A stretch of 64,000 nt of DNA, from positions 459,877-523,876 of the forward strand of contig JAEYRH010000009.1 of the NCBI GenBank assembly GCA_023435705.1. Direction: 5' to 3'. Below are positions 42,521 to 51,544 of the stretch, one piece after another. The translations under genes and the position numbers were made by a program. The notes below the pieces were generated by a model that was given only the letters and a program-made list of their open reading frames with translations, did no database searches and was not told the origin of the DNA. The DNA comes from Bacillota bacterium (GTDB lineage Bacteria; Bacillota; Clostridia; Christensenellales; UMGS416). The first letter of the stretch is position 1, and each line of letters begins with the position of its first letter.

Positions 42521-43634
42521 ATGATCAAAGTGATCCAGCAATTCCAGGCCGACCAGCGCCTGAAAGAGATTTTGTCCATGCTGAAAGAGGCAGGTGATTC
42601 ACTTTGACCTCGCCAGCATAGCGAGGCAATTGGAAGAGCTGCACGGCGACATGTCCGCCCCCGGATTCTGGGATGATGTGGACCGCGCCAATGAGATCAA
42701 CAAAAAGATCCGCACACTGGAGATCAAGGTGGAGAGCTTCAAGAAGCTTCAATCTCGCGCCGACGACGCGGCGGTGATGATGGAGCTGGCTTTCGACCAC
42801 AACGATATGGAGACGGCGGAGCTGCTGGAGAGCGAGCTCAATGACCTGCTGGCCGAGGTGGACACGTTCCGCCTGACCACGGTGCTGAAGGGCCGCTATG
42901 ATGCCAACAACGCCATCATCACGCTCCATGCTGGGGCCGGTGGCACCGAGAGCCAGGACTGGGTGCAGATGCTTTACCGCATGTATACGCGGTATTGCGA
43001 AAAGAAGGGCTATGCGGTCAAGCTGCTGGACTTTTTGCCCGGCGACGAGGCCGGCATCAAGAATGTGGCGTTTATGGCCGAGGGTGACAACGCTTATGGA
43101 TTCCTGAAAGCAGAGAAAGGTGTGCACCGGCTGGTGCGCATTTCTCCCTTTGATTCGGCTGCCCGGCGGCACACCTCGTTCGCGTCGGTGGAGGTGATGC
43201 CGGAGGTGGACAACGCTGCCGGTATCGAAATCCGCCCTGAGGACCTGAAGGTGGACACTTACCGCTCCTCCGGCGCCGGCGGCCAGCACGTGAACAAAAC
43301 CGAGTCCGCCATCCGCATCACGCACATTCCCACGGGCTTTGTGGTGTCCTGCCAGACGCAACGGTCACAGATTCAAAACCGCGAGACGGCCATGAACATG
43401 CTGATGAGCAAGCTGGTGGAAAAGCAGGAGCAAGAGCATCGTGATGAAATGGCCCGCGTGAAAGGCGAGTCAAAGCGGATTGAGTGGGGCAGTCAGATCC
43501 GTTCCTATGTGTTCTGCCCCTACACGATGGTGAAGGACCACCGCACCGGCGCGGAGACGGGCAATGTGGATGCCGTGATGGATGGCGAGCTTGACCTGTT
43601 TATTAATGAATACTTAAGGCAATACAAGGAATAG
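42521..43634 (+). CDS. prfB: Peptide chain release factor 2 (programmed +1 frameshift)
   Basis: RF2 ends translation at UAA and UGA codons. The first 28 codons (start ATG 42,521, or GTG 42,530 with a better-spaced AGAGG) end at CTT TGA; the main frame resumes after a +1 shift at GAC 42,606. The GGQ motif is in GAGGQHVNKTES, preceded by the typical peptide-anticodon region. Together this gives about 370 residues, the usual length. In the RF2 family the in-frame UGA makes synthesis self-regulating. Confidence 0.95.
42591..42608 (+). promoter_or_regulatory. prfB programmed +1 frameshift site
   Basis: The slippery CTT codon (42,602-42,604) is followed by the UGA stop (42,605-42,607) and C, the canonical CTTTGAC. 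An internal Shine-Dalgarno-like AGGTGAT lies 3 nt upstream of CTT, as in other bacterial prfB genes. Confidence 0.9.
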
Positions 43635-43671
43635 GGCTGGTATACTGGGGCAGGAGGTTCCCACCCTGAGA

Positions 43672-43792
43672 ACTCCCCCCTGGCCCCTACGGGGGCCATC
43701 CCCCCTCTATGAAGGGGGTGAGGAGTTCGTGACCTCCAATTCTTACCTCCCCCATAGAGGGAGGTGCCGCCACATCGCAGCGCGTCGCTGCG
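43672..43792. repeat. Type-2 two-hairpin repeats (copy 2, plus inverted partner)
   Basis: ACTCCCCCCTGGCCCC, a loop, GGGGGCCATCCCCCC and CTATGAAGGGGG form two hairpins with the same block order as at 474-521 and 53.1 kb. A second, inverted element with GGAGGTGCCGCC and GGCGGCGG arms around an inner 8-bp hairpin ATCGCAGC / GCTGCGAT (loop GCGTC) follows at 43,747-43,815. Between prfB and the cyclase gene. Confidence 0.6.
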
Positions 43793-43819
43793 ATAGAGCA
43801 GGCGGCGGAAGGAGTTTTT

Positions 43820-44461
43820 TTGAACACCTGGATCGATATTACCCTTCCGCTTCATAACGACCTGCCGCCGTGGCCCGGCGAGAAAGCATTCTGCCGCGCG
43901 CCGGACGCAAGGATCGGTGTGAACGGCTCGGTCTGCAACACGTCGCTTTTGTCAATGAGCTCCCACACCGGCACCCATGTGGACGCCCCGAGGCACTTCA
44001 TCGCCGATGGCGAAACGGTGGACAACCTTGATCCTGATGTATTGATCGGCCCGGCATTGGTGCTGGATTTGATGTGCGTAACCGGTGTGATCACAGATGA
44101 TGACCTGCGGGGCCGTGTGCCGGATGGTACTGTTCGGCTGCTTCTGAAGACCCGCAACAGCCGCCTTCTTGGAGATGGGCACTTCCACACTGATTTTGTG
44201 GCGCTTGGCGAAGACGCCGCGCTCTATCTTGTAAAGACCGGTGTCAGGCTGGTGGGGCTGGATTATTACTCGATCGCCCCCTTTGATGACCCGGTGCGGC
44301 CGCACAAGGCGTTCTTGGGTGCCCAAGGCGCCGTCGCTCTGGAAAACATTGACCTGAGGCAGGCGGAGGAAGGATGGCATGACCTCGTTTGCCTGCCTCT
44401 GCCCGTGGCGGGAGGCGACGGAGCGCCAGCGCGTGCTCTCATCCGCAGAAGGGAGGAGTGA
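43820..44461 (+). CDS. Cyclase/kynurenine formamidase-like hydrolase
   Basis: The 213-residue protein has the metal motif HTGTHVDAPRHF with His49, His53, Asp55 and His59, the signature of the cyclase family (PF04199) that includes bacterial kynurenine formamidases and isatin hydrolases. The enzyme opens amide or lactone bonds using a metal ion. The start is TTG 43,820 after GGAAGGAG; no other tryptophan-degradation gene is present, so the substrate is open. The start of the next gene follows 3 nt later. Confidence 0.8.
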   Translation: MNTWIDITLPLHNDLPPWPGEKAFCRAPDARIGVNGSVCNTSLLSMSSHTGTHVDAPRHFIADGETVDNLDPDVLIGPALVLDLMCVTGVITDDDLRGRVPDGTVRLLLKTRNSRLLGDGHFHTDFVALGEDAALYLVKTGVRLVGLDYYSIAPFDDPVRPHKAFLGAQGAVALENIDLRQAEEGWHDLVCLPLPVAGGDGAPARALIRRREE

Positions 44462-44464
44462 CTC

Positions 44465-45241
44465 ATGGAAGACCAACCCGATGTGATTCTTGAGCCATTG
44501 CCGAGCATAGAGGAGCCTGGAAAACCCGGCAGGGTGAGAAAGACTTTTTCTGTCGCCATCGCCGCACTCGCGTCGGTTGCTTTGTTTGTTGCGGTTCTTC
44601 TCACCTGTTTGCAGATTGTGGCTTTTGACGAAGGCTATTATGCGGCGCAGCAGCAAAAGCTTGGGCTTGATGCGGTGGCCGGCGTCTCCAAAGAGGATAT
44701 GGGCCGGATCATGCACGAGCTCCTTCTCTATTGCCGGGGCGACCGGCCGAACCTGGACATGCAGGCTGTGATCAACGGGCAGCCCCGTGAGGTGTTCAGC
44801 CAGCGGGAAAAGGATCACATGGTGGATGTGCAGGTGCTGTTCACGCGGGTGATCAAGCTCCGGCTGATCTTGGTGGCGTCGTTTTTGTTCCTTGCGTTGG
44901 TGCTTGTTTATGTGGCCCGCAAGCGGACATTGCGGGAGCTTGCCCGGGGTTGGCTCATCGCCGTGGCGGCGCTGGGAGCTGTGTTGCTGGCTATCGGTAT
45001 TTATTTCACGGTGGATTTTGAAGCCGCGTGGACACAGTTCCACCTGATCTTCTTCACCAACGATCTTTGGTTGCTGTACGAAGATGATATGTTGATCCAG
45101 CTGCTGCTGCCGCTGTTTGACGGCATTGTGCGCTCGGTTCTCATTTGGTCTGGGGCTGTGCTGGCTGTAATCACCGCGGGCGCAGTTTTCGTGATGCGGC
45201 GAACCGCCGAAAAAAAGGATGCTGGGAAACGCAAGGCATGA
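44465..45241 (+). CDS. TIGR01906 (DUF1461) integral membrane protein
   Basis: The 258-residue protein has four membrane spans (about 29-50, 129-150, 161-180 and 218-245). The external loop FHLIFFTNDLWLLYEDDMLI and HMVDVQVLF are features of TIGR01906, a Gram-positive family of unknown function. The stop overlaps the start of tsaD (ATGA), so the cyclase, this protein and TsaD are translationally coupled. Confidence 0.75.
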   Translation: MEDQPDVILEPLPSIEEPGKPGRVRKTFSVAIAALASVALFVAVLLTCLQIVAFDEGYYAAQQQKLGLDAVAGVSKEDMGRIMHELLLYCRGDRPNLDMQAVINGQPREVFSQREKDHMVDVQVLFTRVIKLRLILVASFLFLALVLVYVARKRTLRELARGWLIAVAALGAVLLAIGIYFTVDFEAAWTQFHLIFFTNDLWLLYEDDMLIQLLLPLFDGIVRSVLIWSGAVLAVITAGAVFVMRRTAEKKDAGKRKA

Positions 45242-46230
45242 GCGAACTGACGATACTGGCAGTTGAGACCTCCTGTGACGAAACCTCCGCCGCGGTGGTG
45301 CGGGGCGGCTGCGAGGTGCTTTCCGATGTGGTGGCCACGCAGATTGCTGACCACGCGCCTTATGGCGGCGTGGTGCCGGAGATTGCCTCCCGCAGGCATG
45401 TGGAGCTGGTCACACCGGTGGTGCGGCAGGCCTTGGCAGAAAGCGGCGTTTCTCTGGATCAGATAGACGCTGTGGCGGTGACGCATGGGCCGGGGCTGGC
45501 TGGAGCGTTGCTGGTTGGGTTATCTTACGCCAAGGGGCTGGCCTGGGCCGCAGGCAAGCCCATCGTGGGCGTGAACCACATCGAATCCCACATTGCGGCC
45601 AATTTTCTGGGTGATGGCATGGAGCCGCCCTTCTTGTGCCTGGTGGTATCCGGTGGCCATACGGAGCTGCTGATGGTGCCGGACTATGGCGTATACCGTT
45701 ATTTGGGTGGCACTCTGGATGATGCCGCCGGCGAGGCCTTTGACAAGACCGCCCGCGTGCTGGGCCTGGGTTACCCCGGCGGGCGGCAGATCGACGATCT
45801 GGCCCGGCTCGGTGACCCCGCCGCCTATGCGTTCCCCAGGGCGCTGCCTGGAGATAATCTGGACTTCAGCTTCAGCGGCATGAAAACCGCTGTGATCCAG
45901 CACCTGCAACGCCACCCCGCCGGAAAGGTGGAGGATGCCGCTGCCGCAATCCAGAGCGCCATTGTGGATGTGCTTGTGGAGAAGACAGCGCGGGCTTGCG
46001 AGCGGGAGGGTGTTGCGAAACTCGCGCTGGCAGGCGGCGTGGCTGCCAACTCCGGTCTTCGGGAGGCCATGGCTGCCCTGTGCAGCCGCAGGGGCTGGGC
46101 ATTGCACATCCCCGAGAAACGGTATTGCACCGACAACGCCGCAATGGTGGGTGCCGCCGCCTATTTTCCAATCAGTCGGCAAGGATACAGTGAACTAAAC
46201 CTAAACGCCAACCCATCGTTGGATCTCTGA
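45238..46230 (+). CDS. tsaD: tRNA N6-threonylcarbamoyladenosine transferase TsaD
   Basis: This 330-residue ASKHA-fold enzyme transfers threonylcarbamoyl to A37 of tRNAs that read ANN codons. Motifs are VETSCDETSAA (8-18), the metal site NHIESH, VSGGHTELL and LAGGVAANSGLR near the end. The true start is ATG 45,238 (MSELTIL), overlapping the upstream gene by 4 nt. It normally works with TsaB, TsaE and TsaC, which are not in this window. Confidence 0.95.
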   Translation: MSELTILAVETSCDETSAAVVRGGCEVLSDVVATQIADHAPYGGVVPEIASRRHVELVTPVVRQALAESGVSLDQIDAVAVTHGPGLAGALLVGLSYAKGLAWAAGKPIVGVNHIESHIAANFLGDGMEPPFLCLVVSGGHTELLMVPDYGVYRYLGGTLDDAAGEAFDKTARVLGLGYPGGRQIDDLARLGDPAAYAFPRALPGDNLDFSFSGMKTAVIQHLQRHPAGKVEDAAAAIQSAIVDVLVEKTARACEREGVAKLALAGGVAANSGLREAMAALCSRRGWALHIPEKRYCTDNAAMVGAAAYFPISRQGYSELNLNANPSLDL

Positions 46231-46343
46231 ATTCTCGTTTGGTGGCATATTTGGCAATTACCTGTTTATCGGTGATATGCCCGATGTTTCCTCATAACAA
46301 TAAAGTGTAGCCAAACCCAGCCTTATATCAGGAGGGCTCGCTT

Positions 46344-47033
46344 TTGATGAGGTTTCTGCGTGCACTGCTTTGCTGCGCGGTGACGGCGGTGATGCTGTTT
46401 TCCGCCTGTGACCAATCGATCACTGCCCACACCGGTACGTTGGAAAGCGGGCTCCATGGAGTTCGCATCGCAATCGACCCCGGTCATGGCGGCATTGATA
46501 AAGGTGCTGCCGGCACTGACACCGGCGTCACCGAGGCTGAGATCAACCTGGAGATTTCACAGCTCTTGGCCAAAAGGTTTATGCTGGAGGGTTGCGACGT
46601 GCTGATGACACGAAAGTCCGTCGACGTGGACTATTCGGGGGAGGGCAACACCCGGAAACGCCGCGACATGAACAACCGCGCCAGGCTTGTGAAAGCCCAA
46701 AACCCGCAGGTGCTGGTGAGCATCCACCTGAACAAATACCCCAGCCGCAGGGTGAGCGGCGCGCAGGTTTTTTTTCAGAAGGGCAGCGAGGAAGGCGAAA
46801 AGCTTGCTGGTTTCATCCAGCAGGCGTTGAACGACGGCCTGGATGCAAGAGATCGCATAGCCAAGTCCGGCGACTATTTCATGCTCAAGGTGCATGACTG
46901 CCCCTCGGTAATTGTAGAGTGCGGATTCCTTTCCAACCATAACGAGGAGAAAAAGCTGCTGGAGCCAAAATATCGTGAAAAGATTGCCGCCAGCATCTAT
47001 CAGGGTATCCGGGCCTATCTCGGGCTGGAATGA
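46344..47033 (+). CDS. N-acetylmuramoyl-L-alanine amidase lipoprotein (first of two)
   Basis: This 229-residue amidase_3 (zinc) enzyme cuts the bond between N-acetylmuramic acid and the peptide. IDPGHGG (zinc His), VSIHLNKYP (zinc His) and VIVECGFLSN (catalytic Glu) are present. The N-terminus is a lipoprotein signal with lipobox FSAC. The start is TTG 46,344 or ATG 46,347; the AGGAGG RBS is better spaced for the former. A paralogue follows at 47.2 kb. Confidence 0.9.
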   Translation: MMRFLRALLCCAVTAVMLFSACDQSITAHTGTLESGLHGVRIAIDPGHGGIDKGAAGTDTGVTEAEINLEISQLLAKRFMLEGCDVLMTRKSVDVDYSGEGNTRKRRDMNNRARLVKAQNPQVLVSIHLNKYPSRRVSGAQVFFQKGSEEGEKLAGFIQQALNDGLDARDRIAKSGDYFMLKVHDCPSVIVECGFLSNHNEEKKLLEPKYREKIAASIYQGIRAYLGLE

Positions 47034-47177
47034 GCGGCGATTTACGGCATTTTTTCCGGTTTGATACAGTTCTGAAACATCTTTGCTTTATCCTGTTAAA
47101 AGGCACGGAACTGCACAGAATATGACTGAACCGGCATGCTTGATCAGCATGCCCATCCATAAAAAAGGCGGAACAAA

Positions 47178-47888
47178 ATGAAACGGTTTGTTGCAATGCT
47201 TTTGACACTCCTCCTCCCAGTTGCATTGGCGGCATGCAGCCTCGCGCTTTATCCTGCCGGCGGCGACCCCGGTGACGCTGCCAACGCCGGCACGCCGGTG
47301 AGTGCGGCGAACCTCAGGATTGTGGTGGATCCGGGGCATGGCGGCAAGGATGATGGAGCAACGGGCACCGACACCGGTGTGCTGGAGTCCCGCTTGAACC
47401 TGGAAGTGGCAAGCCTGCTGGCGGAGTTGTTTGAGCAAGCCGGGGCGGAGGTGCTGATGACCCGTCAGACCGCAGAGGTAGATTATTCCGGTGAAGCGCA
47501 AACAGAGAAGTTGAAGGATATGAACAATCGCGCCCGGGCCATCCGGGAGTTTGAGCCGGACGCGGTGGTCAGCGTGCACATGAACAAATTCACCGAGCGC
47601 TCGGTGCGCGGGGCGGAGGTGTTTTGGCAGAATGGTCGGGAAAATGGCCGGTCTTTGGCCCAGTGCATACAGGATGAATTAAATATGAGCATCAACACTC
47701 AGAAGCAACGCAGGAGCCACTCCGGTGATCTCTACATCCTGCAGGTGGTGGATCAACCATCCGTGTTGGTGGAGTGCGGCTATCTGTCCAATGCTGAAGA
47801 GGAAAAGCTGCTGCAGGATGCGAAGCATCAGAAGCTGCTTGCACAGAGTGTCTTCGATGGAGTATGCAAATATTTCGGGGTGAAGTGA
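47178..47888 (+). CDS. N-acetylmuramoyl-L-alanine amidase lipoprotein (second of two)
   Basis: This 236-residue amidase_3 protein has the same layout as the gene before it: lipobox LAAC, VDPGHGGKDDGATG, SVHMNKF and VLVECGYLSN. The two align over their whole length, so a duplication is likely. They are similar to CwlD-type amidases, but both are lipid-anchored. An 8-bp palindrome (GGCATGCT / AGCATGCC) lies just before the gene. Confidence 0.9.
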   Translation: MKRFVAMLLTLLLPVALAACSLALYPAGGDPGDAANAGTPVSAANLRIVVDPGHGGKDDGATGTDTGVLESRLNLEVASLLAELFEQAGAEVLMTRQTAEVDYSGEAQTEKLKDMNNRARAIREFEPDAVVSVHMNKFTERSVRGAEVFWQNGRENGRSLAQCIQDELNMSINTQKQRRSHSGDLYILQVVDQPSVLVECGYLSNAEEEKLLQDAKHQKLLAQSVFDGVCKYFGVK

Positions 47889-47962
47889 GTAGTCAACAGC
47901 ATGTAGTCAGTAGCTGCGAGCCTGGCCAGGAGCCTGGACGATTGAGTTTGTGGTTTTACAGC

Positions 47963-48364
47963 TCATCCTTGTTCTGAAGACACCAGCCATGTTTTGGCTT
48001 CCTCCGGGTCATCGAAGAATTGTATGCAGGCTTCAATGCCGCCGGCCTTTCGGAGCGCTGTCTCCACACGGTGTCTTCCAATTCTTCCGCACCCCACCGG
48101 GGCAAGCCGCACCAATTGGTTATCCAGCCGCTTGATATGTCTGGCAAAGAGCGCAGCCGTATCCATGGAGAGGTCTGTTTCATAAAAGTCCACCCATACC
48201 CGCAGGTGCTGGGCGGGGCGGTTTTTGAGGAAGCACTCCTCTGCTTCCATCAGTGCATCCAGGCGTGGCAAGTCGGAGCCCATACCGCCGTATTTCAGTG
48301 CGTGCAGTTCACCACCCTTGTAATAATAAGGGAATGTGGAGCCGGATGGAGATTTGATACTCAT
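47963..48364 (-). CDS. SpoIIAA-like/STAS-like protein
   Basis: The 133-residue protein has the alternating beta/alpha pattern of SpoIIAA-like (STAS/SEC14) domains: HLRVWVDFYET, LDNQLVRLAPV and the ending IQFFDDPEEAKTWL are reminiscent of stand-alone members of unknown function. No catalytic motif is visible. It lies alone on the minus strand. Confidence 0.45.
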   Translation of the reverse strand: MSIKSPSGSTFPYYYKGGELHALKYGGMGSDLPRLDALMEAEECFLKNRPAQHLRVWVDFYETDLSMDTAALFARHIKRLDNQLVRLAPVGCGRIGRHRVETALRKAGGIEACIQFFDDPEEAKTWLVSSEQG

Positions 48365-48401
48365 GATGCGATAACCTGCCTGTCAGACTTGGAAATAATT
48401 C

Positions 48402-48965
48402 TCATTCCCACTGCGCCGGTGCAAGGCTGCTTTTACCTTTTTCATATTCTCCTCGCAGCATGGAGTAACTCACATCGTCCACGGCGGTGTCATCATAAAA
48501 CTTCCACGCCAATCGAAACACACCTTCATACTGGAAGCCGCACTTCTCTATCACCCGGCGTGAACGGGCATTGTGGGGGAAGTGGCACACGGACAGGATG
48601 TCCAGCTTCAATTCGTCAAAGGCGTAGCGGATTGCGGCGGCGGCGGCCTCGGTCATTACACCGCGCCCCCAATAGTCCCTGGAGAGCACATAGCCCAGCA
48701 TTTTGCAGTTGACGCCAGGCCTGCGCTGGTCGGTGTGCAGACCGATGGAGCCGATCACCTTTCCGGTTTCCTTCCATACAATGGCCCATACATCATCCTG
48801 CTCGATGAATTTTTGGATGACCTGGGCAGAGACCTCACAGCTGGCGTGGGGCGGCCAGCCGGCGTTTGGACCCACCTCGGGATCACTGGCGTATTCAAAC
48901 ATGTCGTCCACATCGGCTGCTTGCCAGGGGCGAAGGGTCAGTCGCTCTGTTTCAATGGTTTTCAT
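48402..48965 (-). CDS. GNAT family N-acetyltransferase
   Basis: This 187-residue RimJ/RimL-type acetyltransferase starts TERLTLRPWQAADVDDMF and has the acetyl-CoA site YVLSRDYWGRGVMTEA and the ending NARSRRVIEKCGFQYEG. ATG 48,965 with GAGGAAG RBS is used; the frame to 48,980 adds five residues. It overlaps the end of mrnC by 14 nt, so it belongs to the mrnC/rhamnulokinase operon. Confidence 0.85.
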   Translation of the reverse strand: MKTIETERLTLRPWQAADVDDMFEYASDPEVGPNAGWPPHASCEVSAQVIQKFIEQDDVWAIVWKETGKVIGSIGLHTDQRRPGVNCKMLGYVLSRDYWGRGVMTEAAAAAIRYAFDELKLDILSVCHFPHNARSRRVIEKCGFQYEGVFRLAWKFYDDTAVDDVSYSMLRGEYEKGKSSLAPAQWE

Positions 48966-49386
48966 GTTGCGCTTCCTCATCCGGTTTGTATGCCTGTGTC
49001 AGCAGTTCTTCCAGCCTGCCTCGGCGGCCATTCACGTAAAGCCAGCCCATCAGCGCCTCAAAGCCCGTGGCCTTGCGGTAATCCACCGGGTCACAGCCCT
49101 TGGGCACCACACCGCACTTGGCGTTGCGGCCCCGGCGGAAGACATCAGCCTCGTCTTCACTCAGCAAAGGCTGCAGCGCTTCGGCAGCCCTGGCCTGCCC
49201 TGAGGCGCAGGAAAAGGCCACAGCCCGCTGCGTGAGGCCTTTCACATGGCCTCCGCTGCCGGCCAGTGCTTGGCGGATGAACAGGCTGCACACGGCGTCG
49301 CCAATGTAGGCCAGCGTCTTCACGTCTTCCGGCGCTTCACCGCCCAGTTGGAATTGTCTGTCTGTCGCTATGTCATTCACCTTCAT
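48952..49386 (-). CDS. mrnC: Mini-ribonuclease 3
   Basis: This 144-residue protein is the RNase III-like catalytic domain without a double-stranded-RNA binding domain: LAYIGDAVCSLFIRQ, then KATGFEALMGWLYV contain the acidic active-site residues. Mini-III matures 23S rRNA in Bacillota. It is preceded by the rhamnulokinase gene with a 4-nt overlap, an unusual partner; cysS is the usual neighbour. Confidence 0.9.
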   Translation of the reverse strand: MKVNDIATDRQFQLGGEAPEDVKTLAYIGDAVCSLFIRQALAGSGGHVKGLTQRAVAFSCASGQARAAEALQPLLSEDEADVFRRGRNAKCGVVPKGCDPVDYRKATGFEALMGWLYVNGRRGRLEELLTQAYKPDEEAQHENH

Positions 49387-50855
49387 TCAGGATTGGTCAG
49401 GCCTGTCACCTGGAGGAACCGGCCATAGGCGTCGTCCCACATGGCCTCATCTTGTGGCAGCACTTCCTCCAGATCAAAGCTTGCCCGCACCACCTGGCGC
49501 AGATCATCAAAGCCTGCAAGGTCACCCAGCGCGATGGCTTGTGTGAGCAGGTTGCCCACCGCCGTGGCCTCCACCGGGCCGCACACCACCGGCATCCCGA
49601 GGGCGTCGGCGGTGAAGCGGTTCAGCATCCTGTTCTGGCTGCCGCCACCCACAATGTGCAGCGCATTGGGCCTGGTGCCTGTGAGTGACTCGATGCAAGC
49701 CATTCCCCAGCGATATTTGAGGGCCAGTGATTCTAACACGCAGCGGGTGATGGCACCCACTGTTTCAGGCACCGGTTGGTTGGTGTTTCTGCACCAGTCA
49801 CGCACGCGGCCTGGCATGTCACCGGGCGTGTAAAACAGTCCGTCATCGGGGTTGATCAGGCTCGTAAGCGGTTTCTCCTGCTCTGCCAGCCGCACTAGCT
49901 CTATGAAATTGAGTGACGGGTCATCATGCTTCCACTGCCGGAGGCATTCCTGCAATATCCACAGGCCCATGATGTTGTTGAGCACACGGTAGCTGCCGTC
50001 AGCCCCGCCTTCGTTGGTGTAGTTCCAGGCCTGGCTTTTGGGGCCGATCACCGGTGCCATGGAGAGGAACCCCATCAACGACCAGGTGCCGCTGCTCAAA
50101 TAGGCGTAGGTCTGCCCGCCGGCGGGCACAGCCGCCACCGCCGAGGCGGTGTCGTGGCCGGCCACTGCAACGGCCGTGACAGTGCCCAGCCCAAGCTCCG
50201 AGGCAATCTGCCTGTGCAGGCTGCCCCTTGCTTCACCGGGCATCCGAACCGGCAGGAAAAGCTCCTCCGGCAGGCCCAGCTTCGCAATCAGCGCCCTATC
50301 CCAATCGCGGGAGGCGGCGTTGATGAGCTGGCTGGTGCTGGCGATTGTGTATTCGCAGCCGGCCTGGCCGGTCAGCATCCAGCGGAGCAGATCGGGCATG
50401 AAGAGCAACTTACCGGAAGAGGGCAGCTCCCCCATACGGCTTGCGGCCAGCAGCTGATAGAGCGTGTTGAATTTCATAAACGCGGTGCCTGTGCTCTGAT
50501 ACATGGCGCTGTTGCCGGCGATCTGGTCTGCCAGCTCCATCATGCCGTCGGTGCGGCTGTCGCGGTAATGGGCGGGCATTGCCACAAGGGTGTTGCCGCC
50601 GCTCACAATGCCGTAATCCACTCCCCAGGTGTCCACGCCGAAGCTTGCCACGGAGCCGCCGGCCTTGCCCAAACCCGCTTTCAGCTCGTTGAACAGGCCA
50701 AGCGCGTTCCAGTACAGCCTGCCGTTGACCTCCACGGGGCCGTTGGCAAAGCGATGCTTCTCTTCCAATTTGATCCTGCTGCCATCAAACCGGCCCAGTA
50801 TGGCCCGGCCGGAGCTGGCACCCAGGTCAAAGGCCAGATAGTCCCTTGTGCTCAT
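49383..50855 (-). CDS. rhaB: Rhamnulokinase (FGGY family)
   Basis: This 490-residue sugar kinase of the FGGY fold starts with LAFDLGASSGRAILG (phosphate 1 motif) and has VDTWGVDYGIV, AVAGHDTASAV, YLSSGTWSLMG and IVGGGSQNRMLNRF. The pattern is that of rhamnulokinase, which phosphorylates L-rhamnulose in rhamnose use. The start at 50,855 has GGAGGTG; the longer frame has no similarity. No rhamnose isomerase or aldolase is nearby, so the substrate assignment relies on sequence only. Confidence 0.8.
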   Translation of the reverse strand: MSTRDYLAFDLGASSGRAILGRFDGSRIKLEEKHRFANGPVEVNGRLYWNALGLFNELKAGLGKAGGSVASFGVDTWGVDYGIVSGGNTLVAMPAHYRDSRTDGMMELADQIAGNSAMYQSTGTAFMKFNTLYQLLAASRMGELPSSGKLLFMPDLLRWMLTGQAGCEYTIASTSQLINAASRDWDRALIAKLGLPEELFLPVRMPGEARGSLHRQIASELGLGTVTAVAVAGHDTASAVAAVPAGGQTYAYLSSGTWSLMGFLSMAPVIGPKSQAWNYTNEGGADGSYRVLNNIMGLWILQECLRQWKHDDPSLNFIELVRLAEQEKPLTSLINPDDGLFYTPGDMPGRVRDWCRNTNQPVPETVGAITRCVLESLALKYRWGMACIESLTGTRPNALHIVGGGSQNRMLNRFTADALGMPVVCGPVEATAVGNLLTQAIALGDLAGFDDLRQVVRASFDLEEVLPQDEAMWDDAYGRFLQVTGLTNPE

Positions 50856-50868
50856 GCGGCACCTCCGA

Positions 50869-51420
50869 TTACTTCCCGATGGCAGCGCACAGCGCTCCGG
50901 CCGCGCCCTCAATGGCTTTCAGCTGATACTCCCTGGTATACCGCTTCACCGGAATTGCGTCGATCAGCCTCATGCCCATGTGCTGGGCCAGCCGCTCCAT
51001 TTGCAGCATGCAGGTTACCGTGCCATTGCCGCTGCCGCCGGCGGCGGCCACAGCCACCATGGGCATGTCGCGGAACTGGCTCTTCTCTCGGGCCAGCGCT
51101 TCGCAGCGGCGCAGCCGGTCCGTAAAGTTTTTGGCCGCCTCGGCCATGTCACCCCAATACACCGGCGTCACCAGAACCAGCGCCTCAGCTTGTTTCAATT
51201 CTTCATGCAGCGCTTGAAATCCATCCTGCACTTGGCAGATATGGCCTTCACGGCAGGTGCCCCAGCCGTTTCCACAGGCCTTACAGGCGTTGATGTTAAG
51301 GTTGTTGAGCTGATACAACTTGCATTCTTTCCCTGCATTGCGAATGCCTTTTGCGGCGGCATGGGCGCAAGCGGCGGTTAATCCATCGTTGTTGGGGCTG
51401 GCCCAAAGGATTGCGATCAT
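50869..51420 (-). CDS. Flavodoxin-family NAD(P)H-dependent oxidoreductase
   Basis: The 183-residue flavodoxin-fold protein has an N-terminal phosphate loop (WASPNNDGLT), a cysteine pair in the iron-sulfur-flavoprotein-like position (ACKACGNGWGTCREGHIC) and VTPVYWGDM, the FMN-site turn. It may reduce quinones or other electrophiles with FMN. It lies 13 nt upstream of the rhamnulokinase gene. Confidence 0.8.
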   Translation of the reverse strand: MIAILWASPNNDGLTAACAHAAAKGIRNAGKECKLYQLNNLNINACKACGNGWGTCREGHICQVQDGFQALHEELKQAEALVLVTPVYWGDMAEAAKNFTDRLRRCEALAREKSQFRDMPMVAVAAAGGSGNGTVTCMLQMERLAQHMGMRLIDAIPVKRYTREYQLKAIEGAAGALCAAIGK

Positions 51421-51544
51421 AGCGGCACCTCCCGGTACACAACAAAGTTGGCTTGATTATACAACAGTTTGACAGTGGCTGGAAAGATCCGTGCATATCC
51501 GGTATAATGAACCAACCGAATGCAAATGAATCAGAGGTCATGCA

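Noticed and set aside
42185..42607. 140-codon frame ending at the prfB UGA, read as a separate gene
   Set aside because: Only its last 29 codons are coding; they are the first part of prfB before the +1 frameshift.
49926..51125. 399-codon open frame antisense to the rhamnulokinase
   Set aside because: No motif; covers two real genes on the other strand and has an antisense-type composition.
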